Source: JAFAGX01 sp035501575
GTDB lineage: Bacteria > Acidobacteriota > Terriglobia > Terriglobales > Acidobacteriaceae
Reading direction: 5' to 3'
DNA: 18,856 bases
NCBI GenBank assembly: GCA_035501575.1
Contig: DATJVZ010000221.1
Location: 1-18,856 of the forward strand
Each line of letters starts with the position of its first letter. Within the stretch, counting starts at the first letter, position 1. The position numbers were made by a program, and so were the translations under genes. Under the pieces are notes generated by a model. It searched no databases. It had not been told where the DNA came from and saw only the letters and a program-made list of their open reading frames with translations. Positions 14,627-18,856 of this stretch are shown piece by piece.

Positions 14627-15196
14627 ATGTCCTCGGCCCGTCAGGAACTGTTGCGTTTCCTCGCCCAGAAGTCTTTTCAATTGGGGAATTTCACCCTGTC
14701 CTCGGGTGGCAGCAGCGATTACTATGTGGATTGCCGTACGACCACTTTGGATGCACGAGGCGCGCAGCTTACCGGGCAGGTGTTTCTCGAGAGCATCGGA
14801 GCGCGAAATTGGCACCCGCAGGCGATTGGGGGATTGACCCTGGGGGCGGATCCGATCGTGGTGGCGGTGAGCGTGACCAGCGGAAACATTCACGGATTTC
14901 TGGTGCGCAAGGCGGAGAAGCAACATGGAACGGGTCAGAGAATCGAAGGCTTCCGCGAGAAAGGCGCGCGCGTGGTGATCGTGGATGACGTTTGCACGAC
15001 CGGCGCCTCCACCATCCAGGCCCTGGAGGCAGCGCGGAAGTTCGGATTTGAGGTGGTGGGAGTCATGTGCTTGGTAGAACGAGAAGAGGCGAACGGGCGC
15101 CCGGCGGTCGAGCGAGCCGCAGCCCCGGCGCAGTTTGTCTCCATCTTTGCCGCCAAGGATGTCAGAACCGAGCACCTAGCCGGCCGGAAGCCGTGA
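14627..15196 (+). CDS. pyrE: Orotate phosphoribosyltransferase
   Basis: Pyrimidine synthesis enzyme that joins orotate to PRPP to give orotidine 5'-phosphate. It has 189 residues, within the 180-215 range of the family. FTLSSGGSSDYYVDCRTTT (22-40) forms the N-terminal substrate part. GGLTLGADPIVVAVS (68-82) follows. FLVRKAEKQHGTGQRIEG (91-108) is the mobile catalytic loop with its lysines and His100. VVIVDDVCTTGAST (116-129) is the PRPP-binding motif. The C-terminus is slightly extended (RTEHLAGRKP). There is no clear Shine-Dalgarno. TTATCT or TATCTT at 14611-14617 could be a -10 giving a leader of only a few bases. No other pyr genes are in the window; CPBP (73 bases upstream) and mtnA (113 downstream) share the strand. 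Confidence 0.95.
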   Translation: MSSARQELLRFLAQKSFQLGNFTLSSGGSSDYYVDCRTTTLDARGAQLTGQVFLESIGARNWHPQAIGGLTLGADPIVVAVSVTSGNIHGFLVRKAEKQHGTGQRIEGFREKGARVVIVDDVCTTGASTIQALEAARKFGFEVVGVMCLVEREEANGRPAVERAAAPAQFVSIFAAKDVRTEHLAGRKP

Positions 15197-15309
15197 TCAG
15201 CAGTCGACTCTCGGCCCGCGGGTGCTCCTGGATGGGAAAGGACCGTAACCGGCCAAGGCCAGGAAATCGGCGCATGCTCCGTGCCGAATAAAACGAATGG
15301 TTCGCAACC

Positions 15310-16371
15310 ATGATTAAAACCCTCGAGTGGACAGACTCCGGCGTGCGCTTCATCGATCAGACGAAGCTTCCGACGGAGGAGACGTACCTCACCTGCACGA
15401 GTTGCGAACAGGTGGCCGACGCCATTCGCACCATGGTCGTGCGTGGCGCGCCCGCCATCGGCGTGGCGGCGGCGATGGGCCTTGCTCTCGGGGTGAAAAA
15501 CTCCGGGGCAGAGAGTCTCGGCGAACTCCAACGGGAGTTTGATCGTTGTTGCGAATTGGTGCGCGCCACCCGGCCCACGGCAGTTAATCTTTTCTGGGCA
15601 ATTCGGCGGATGCAAGCTAAGTTCGAATCTCAGAAAGGTCGTCCGCTTCCGCAACTGAAGCAAGCCCTGATCGAAGAAGCGCAACGCATGTACGCCGAAG
15701 ATATCGCAGCCAATCAGGCGATGGGCCGGTTGGGCGCCACTCTCATGCCCGCAACCGGCGGTGTCCTGACGCATTGCAATGCCGGCGCCTTGGCCACCTG
15801 CGGTTACGGGACGGCGCTCGGAGTCATTCGCTCGGCGGTTGAGCAAGGCAAGAAAATTCAAGTGTATGCCGACGAAACGCGGCCTTTCCTGCAGGGATCG
15901 CGACTGACCGCTTGGGAGTTGCTCAAGGATGGCATCCCCACGACTCTCATCTCCGACAATATGGCGGGATCGATGATGCGGCAGGGCAAAATCAGCGCCA
16001 TCGTGGTCGGTGCGGATCGCATTGCAGCCAATGGGGATGTTGCCAACAAGATCGGAACCTACACGGTGGCCGTGCTGGCTAAGGAACATGGGGTTCCGTT
16101 TTACGTGGCAGCCCCGTTTTCGACCGTCGATCTCGATACCCCGGACGGCGGCAAGATTCCGATTGAGCAACGTGCCAGGCAGGAAGTTACCCATATTGCT
16201 GGTCGAGCAATCGCCCCGGAAGGTGTCGCCGTCGAAAATCCAGCTTTTGATGTCACTCCTGCGAGCTACGTAACCTGCATCGTGACCGAGCGGGGAATCG
16301 CCCGCAGGCCCTATCAGGAATCCTTGGCCAAACTAGCGCAGACTCGAGAGAAGATTGTGATTGAAACCTGA
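15310..16371 (+). CDS. mtnA: S-methyl-5-thioribose-1-phosphate isomerase
   Basis: Enzyme of the methionine salvage pathway. It converts methylthioribose-1-phosphate (aldose) to methylthioribulose-1-phosphate in the cytoplasm. It has 353 residues, the normal length. The family motifs are in order: VVRGAPAIGVAAAMG (43-57), RPTAVNLFWAIRRM (88-101), GGVLTHCNAGALAT (150-163) with Cys156, ADETRP (187-192), ISDNMAGSMM (214-223) and GADRIAANGDVANKIGTY (234-251) with Asp236. Cys156 and Asp236 keep the 80-residue spacing of the catalytic Cys160/Asp240 known from the Bacillus enzyme. That separates MtnA from the related eIF2B alpha-like proteins. The ATG at 15310 fits the family N-terminus (MIKTLEWTDSGVRFIDQ) but has no strong ribosome binding site. 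No other mtn genes are nearby and no SAM riboswitch was recognised in the 113 bases upstream. Confidence 0.96.
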   Translation: MIKTLEWTDSGVRFIDQTKLPTEETYLTCTSCEQVADAIRTMVVRGAPAIGVAAAMGLALGVKNSGAESLGELQREFDRCCELVRATRPTAVNLFWAIRRMQAKFESQKGRPLPQLKQALIEEAQRMYAEDIAANQAMGRLGATLMPATGGVLTHCNAGALATCGYGTALGVIRSAVEQGKKIQVYADETRPFLQGSRLTAWELLKDGIPTTLISDNMAGSMMRQGKISAIVVGADRIAANGDVANKIGTYTVAVLAKEHGVPFYVAAPFSTVDLDTPDGGKIPIEQRARQEVTHIAGRAIAPEGVAVENPAFDVTPASYVTCIVTERGIARRPYQESLAKLAQTREKIVIET

Positions 16372-16511
16372 TCCTCGGTGCTCAACTCCCTCCGTCGCTA
16401 GGTTCGCCTGGTCGGCATCGCTTGCACCGTGAAGCACGATGTGACGGATACGCGGCCACGCGCTTGAGAAAGGAAAGTCTCATCGCCAATTTTCCGTCGC
16501 CGTCACTCCAA

Positions 16512-16541
16512 ATGACAGAACTTTACAAAAGCTGATGACAG
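16512..16541 (+). repeat. Direct repeat ATGACAG upstream of the DUF2844 gene
   Basis: ATGACAG occurs at 16512-16518 and 16535-16541, 23 bases apart (about two helical turns). The second copy overlaps a weak promoter candidate (ATGACA 16535-16540, 16 bases, TATCAA 16557-16562), so the pair could be a regulator site. Confidence 0.3.
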
Positions 16542-16562
16542 GTTACTTCCGGGGCGTATCAA
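16535..16562 (+). promoter_or_regulatory. Weak promoter candidate for DUF2844-DUF3443
   Basis: ATGACA (16535-16540, 5 of 6) and TATCAA (16557-16562, 4 of 6) lie 16 bases apart. The transcript would start near 16569 and include the palindrome and hairpin described next, with a leader of about 90 bases. Confidence 0.3.
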
Positions 16563-16571
16563 AAATTTGCC

Positions 16572-16584
16572 TTTTCGGCGAAAA
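16572..16584. promoter_or_regulatory. Palindrome TTTTCG-G-CGAAAA
   Basis: This perfect 13-base palindrome with a single central base lies just downstream of the promoter candidate. It cannot fold well as RNA with so short a loop, so it fits a dimeric protein-binding site better. Confidence 0.35.
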
Positions 16585-16602
16585 TTGTACGAAGAGTGGC
16601 AA

Positions 16603-16625
16603 CTAACCCAGAGCTTCTGGGTTAG
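16603..16625 (+). promoter_or_regulatory. Strong hairpin in the DUF2844 leader
   Basis: CTAACCCAGA (16603-16612) pairs perfectly with TCTGGGTTAG (16616-16625) across a three-base loop. It lies 21 bases before the GAGG ribosome binding site (16647-16650). No T-run follows, so it is not a standard terminator. It may stabilise the mRNA, affect translation or be a protein site. Confidence 0.55.
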
Positions 16626-16659
16626 AGGCTGCTTGAGACTCCGATTGAGGGCGTATGCT

Positions 16660-17139
16660 ATGAAAGCGTTGTTCAAACGTTCCATACCTTTCACCTCGTG
16701 GTTAATGGTGGGAATCGGCTGGCTAGGATTGTCTTGCCCGGCTTTGGCCGCTCTGGGCGGCGATCTGACCTCGGTGGATGCAGATCGGGCACACCTGAAG
16801 GCCTCGAGCCTCGAAGTGAGGCCGGCCGAAGCCTACGAGGTGCACCCTATTCAAGCCCCCGGCGGGACCATCATCAGCGAATACGTTTCATCGACGGGCA
16901 GGGTGTTTGCCGTGTCTTGGCACGGACCGTTCATTCCCGAAATGCAACAAATCCTGGGTAGCTACTTTCAACAATACTCGGCGGCGTTAGGGGCGAAGAG
17001 GCCCTACGGGCGTCGACCGCTCAACATTCAAGAGCCCGGCCTGGTAGTGCAGACCGGAGGACACATGGGGGCGTATTTTGGCCGAGCTTACCTTCCTGAG
17101 ATGTTGCCCCCGAGTCTCAAAGCCGACGAAATCAAGTAA
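16660..17139 (+). CDS. DUF2844 secreted protein
   Basis: Exported protein of 159 residues. It has a basic start (MKALFKR), a hydrophobic core and an ALA cleavage site after residue 30, giving a mature N-terminus of ALGGDLTSVDADRAHL. The mature part matches the DUF2844 pattern: LKASSLEVRPAEAYEVHPIQ (46-65), GGTIISEYVSSTGRVFAVSW (68-87) and GPFIPEMQQILGSYFQQY (89-106). The C-terminal 40 residues are less conserved, with a GGHMGAYFGRAYLPE segment (133-147). The function of the family is unknown. The ATG at 16660 has GAGG at 16647-16650 and starts the signal peptide. The frame is open 93 bases further upstream through a leader hairpin, which argues against an earlier start. The DUF3443 lipoprotein gene starts 21 bases after its stop, a clear two-gene operon. 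This pairing is familiar from Acidobacteria and Burkholderia-type genomes. Confidence 0.88.
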   Translation: MKALFKRSIPFTSWLMVGIGWLGLSCPALAALGGDLTSVDADRAHLKASSLEVRPAEAYEVHPIQAPGGTIISEYVSSTGRVFAVSWHGPFIPEMQQILGSYFQQYSAALGAKRPYGRRPLNIQEPGLVVQTGGHMGAYFGRAYLPEMLPPSLKADEIK

Positions 17140-17148
17140 GAAAAGCTA

Positions 17149-17155
17149 GGGGAGG
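17149..17155 (+). promoter_or_regulatory. Strong ribosome binding site of the DUF3443 gene
   Basis: GGGGAGG ends five bases before the GTG at 17161. It is the best Shine-Dalgarno in the window and supports GTG as the start. It suggests efficient translation independent of the upstream DUF2844 gene. Confidence 0.8.
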
Positions 17156-17160
17156 ACTTT

Positions 17161-18426
17161 GTGCGTAAGAAGCTGTGCGTATTGACTTTGCTGGGAAGCT
17201 TAGGATTTGCGGTCGGTTGCGGCAGCTCAGGCTCAACTCCGTCGGGCATCCCCGGCGGCGGTGGCACTACCGCCAATGTCCTGTCCATCGCAGTCGATGG
17301 TGGGCCGACGGCGAACGCCATCTATCCGAATGGCGCGTTCGCCACTGTGACCATTTGTGCTCCCGGCAGCAGTTCGAATTGTGCCAAGGTGGATCACCTG
17401 TTGGTGGACACGGGTTCGGTCGGCGTGAGGGTCTTGCAATCCGCAGTTTCTTCCCTGAACCTTCCCGCGGTCAATGCTAACAATGGGTCTGCAGCCTGGG
17501 AGTGCGTCTCCTTTGTAGATGGATCACTGCTTTGGGGGCCGGTCCAGGCGGCCACCGTGACCATGGCGGGGGAAACAGCCAGCAATGTGCCGATTCAGGT
17601 GGTCGCCAGCTCCAGCTCAAACCTTCCTCCCAGTTGCTCTGGCGTCGATGAGAACACGGTCGCATTGCTGGGTGCAAACGGCATTCTGGGAGTGGGGCTT
17701 GAACCAGTTGACTGCCCTGCCTGCGATCCAAGCCAAACCTCAACCCCTATAGCGCCGGCGTACTACTCGTGCTCCAGCCTGCCCTGCACTTCGCAATTTA
17801 TGAATGACTCTAACCAGGTAACCAACCCGGTAGTGGCTTTTCCCACCGACAATAATGGCGTAATTGTTGAGTTGCCTGCCGTTTCGAGCAGTGCGGCCAC
17901 GGTGACGGGGTCGCTGGTCTTCGGCATTGGAACCGAGAGCAACAACCAACTTCCGGGCTCTGCCAATTTTTTTAACACGTGCGGCGATCTGTTCAACACG
18001 ATCTTTAAGGGTGAGACCTTCGGGGTTAATCCCACGAGTTGTACGGGTCCGGGCAGTTTCATTGATAGCGGCTCGAATGCTCTATTTTTCCCCAACGTTA
18101 GCAACGCCATTACTGTCTGCCCGACCAATACACCGGTCGGCGACCTTTCAGCATTCTATTGCCCGGCTTCCGCGCAGAGCCTTTCCGCCACAAATCAGGA
18201 CCCTATTAACCCGTCGTTCGAATCGACGGTCAACTTCACCGTGGGCAATGCCCAGAACCTTTTTACCGGCGCCAGCACCGCAAGCAACGCCGCGTTCGGC
18301 ACGCTCGCCGGTCCGGTTCCTGCCGCTTCTGGATTTGATTGGGGGCTGCCCTTCTTCTACGGAAGAAATGTGTATACGGGCATCGACTTGCCAAACGTGC
18401 AGACTCCGTTTTGGGCCTATTATTGA
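17161..18426 (+). CDS. DUF3443 lipoprotein, probable pepsin-like aspartic protease fold
   Basis: Exported lipoprotein of 421 residues with the lipobox AVGC (Cys20) after a short signal peptide, then a Gly/Ser/Pro linker. The DUF3443 family has no assigned function that I know. Visible motifs match pepsin-type (A1) proteases in order. HLLVDTGSVGVRV carries Asp83-Thr-Gly-Ser. CVSFVDGSLLWGPVQAATVT (115-134) resembles the flap and following strand. NGILGVGL (173-180) resembles DGILGLG. SFIDSGSNALFFP (299-311) carries the second Asp302-Ser-Gly. GLPFFYGRNVYTGID (395-409) resembles the C-terminal strand. Twelve cysteines follow the lipidated one, consistent with disulfides outside the cytoplasm. Phe118 replaces the usual flap tyrosine, so activity is not certain. 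The gene is translated from a GTG with a very strong ribosome binding site and forms an operon with DUF2844. Confidence 0.9.
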   Translation: MRKKLCVLTLLGSLGFAVGCGSSGSTPSGIPGGGGTTANVLSIAVDGGPTANAIYPNGAFATVTICAPGSSSNCAKVDHLLVDTGSVGVRVLQSAVSSLNLPAVNANNGSAAWECVSFVDGSLLWGPVQAATVTMAGETASNVPIQVVASSSSNLPPSCSGVDENTVALLGANGILGVGLEPVDCPACDPSQTSTPIAPAYYSCSSLPCTSQFMNDSNQVTNPVVAFPTDNNGVIVELPAVSSSAATVTGSLVFGIGTESNNQLPGSANFFNTCGDLFNTIFKGETFGVNPTSCTGPGSFIDSGSNALFFPNVSNAITVCPTNTPVGDLSAFYCPASAQSLSATNQDPINPSFESTVNFTVGNAQNLFTGASTASNAAFGTLAGPVPAASGFDWGLPFFYGRNVYTGIDLPNVQTPFWAYY

Positions 18427-18433
18427 TTTTGCT

Positions 18434-18448
18434 CGGGCAGACTGCCCG
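18434..18448 (+). terminator. Possible terminator hairpin after DUF3443
   Basis: CGGGC (18434-18438) pairs with GCCCG (18444-18448) around five bases, eight bases after the DUF3443 stop. The innermost bases AG/CT would also match. There is no T-run after it, so any terminator function would need help. It lies between convergent genes. Confidence 0.3.
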
Positions 18449-18561
18449 CCACAAGAGCTGATGGAAGCAAGGCTTTGAGCTTACGTTGGCCCTCTAATTG
18501 TTGCTGGCCATGGATTGTCGGCTAGAAGCGAGTGAGCCGGCGGCGAACCTGTCCAGTTGGC

Positions 18562-18856
18562 TCATACGAATGATGGCGTTAGTACCTTAACCCGCCTTGA
18601 ACTGTAACCAATTCGCAAAAATCTTTCCTCGAGAGAACGTCTAGACAAATAAGCAATTGCCGTTGCCAGGACAAGCCCACCACAAAAATGCAGCAGCATG
18701 GCAGCTAAGGGATTCCTTGTCAAAGGGGCGGCTAGGTAGTGAGAGAGCAGAATGCTGGTGACATGAAACGCAAGGATATGAATTAAGTACAGGCCGTAAC
18801 TAATGAAGCCGAAGAATTTGAAAATCGACCAATCAACGTAAGCCTTCCACTTGCTA
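18562..18856 (-). CDS. Acyltransferase-3 (OafA/YrhL type) membrane protein, C-terminal end only
   Basis: The minus strand is open from the right edge to a TGA at 18562-18564, giving the last 97 residues of a membrane protein whose start lies outside the window. The first complete codon begins at 18855. FKFFGFISYGLYLIHILAF (residues 12-30 of the fragment) is the hallmark C-terminal SYxLYLIH segment of acyltransferase-3 proteins, which O-acylate surface polysaccharides or other envelope molecules. A second hydrophobic helix (LLHFCGGLVLATAIAYLS, 54-71) follows, and then SLEERFLRIG, which is the typical short Arg/Glu-rich end. The catalytic N-terminal histidine and the substrate cannot be seen here. 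It converges with the DUF3443 gene. Confidence 0.82.
   Translation of the reverse strand, partial: SKWKAYVDWSIFKFFGFISYGLYLIHILAFHVTSILLSHYLAAPLTRNPLAAMLLHFCGGLVLATAIAYLSRRSLEERFLRIGYSSRRVKVLTPSFV

Noticed and set aside
15197..15309. Possible SAM riboswitch upstream of mtnA
   Set aside because: Methionine-salvage genes can be SAM-regulated, but I could not find the conserved helices of an S-box or another SAM riboswitch in these 113 bases.
14935..16194. A 419-codon open frame on the minus strand opposite pyrE and mtnA
   Set aside because: It covers two confidently identified genes on the other strand, spans their intergenic gap, and its translation resembles no family. High GC with strong codon bias creates such antisense frames.
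1..18856. CRISPR arrays, tRNA or rRNA genes, insertion sequences, phage or conjugation genes
   Set aside because: Looked for on both strands by eye; no regularly spaced repeats, no tRNA-like T-arm and anticodon sets, and no transposase or integrase motifs were found.

Overview
The window is a stretch of ordinary bacterial chromosome with high GC, most likely from an Acidobacteriota of the class Terriglobia (Koribacter-like or a related soil lineage). This is inferred from gene content: a single-domain VWFA protein of the acidobacterial type, an Ig-like lipoprotein and an SH3-domain lipoprotein of the kind common in that phylum, and a DUF2844-DUF3443 pair, among housekeeping genes with acidobacterial-looking sequences. 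I saw no insertion sequence, phage gene, CRISPR array, rRNA or tRNA.

Layout. 1-1150 (+): the end of a PuuD-like membrane protein, cut by the left edge, and a DUF309 protein. 1211-3049 (-): an SH3b lipoprotein and an Ig-like lipoprotein. 3461-5182 (+): a small DUF2905 membrane protein and xseA (exonuclease VII large subunit, with no xseB after it). 5501-6781 (+): glutamate dehydrogenase with a clear promoter and ribosome binding site. 6879-8225 (-): a SYLF/Ysc84 secreted protein followed closely by tag (3-methyladenine DNA glycosylase I). 8502-10342 (+): a secreted VWFA protein and a secreted STN-domain protein with Pro- and Gln-rich tails. 10437-10751 (-): a doubtful small membrane protein. 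10809-16371 (+): uvrA, a CPBP intramembrane protease, pyrE and mtnA. 16660-18426 (+): the DUF2844-DUF3443 pair behind a structured leader. 18562-18856 (-): the C-terminus of an acyltransferase-3 membrane protein, cut by the right edge.

Working together. Three DNA repair or processing genes lie in the window (xseA, tag, uvrA) but are not one operon. Nucleotide and methionine-salvage enzymes (pyrE, mtnA) follow uvrA on the same strand. The envelope theme is strong: two lipoproteins, SYLF, VWFA, STN, DUF2844 and DUF3443 all carry export signals.

The most interesting item is the DUF3443 lipoprotein. Its ordered motifs (DTGS, a flap-like DGS segment, GILGVG, IDSGS, and a C-terminal segment ending in YTGID) look like a complete two-lobed pepsin-type aspartic protease. 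The small secreted DUF2844 protein encoded 21 bases upstream is a candidate partner. Second, several genes without a Shine-Dalgarno sequence have a -10-like hexamer only 5-8 bases before the start codon, suggesting leaderless mRNAs next to genes with normal ribosome binding sites.
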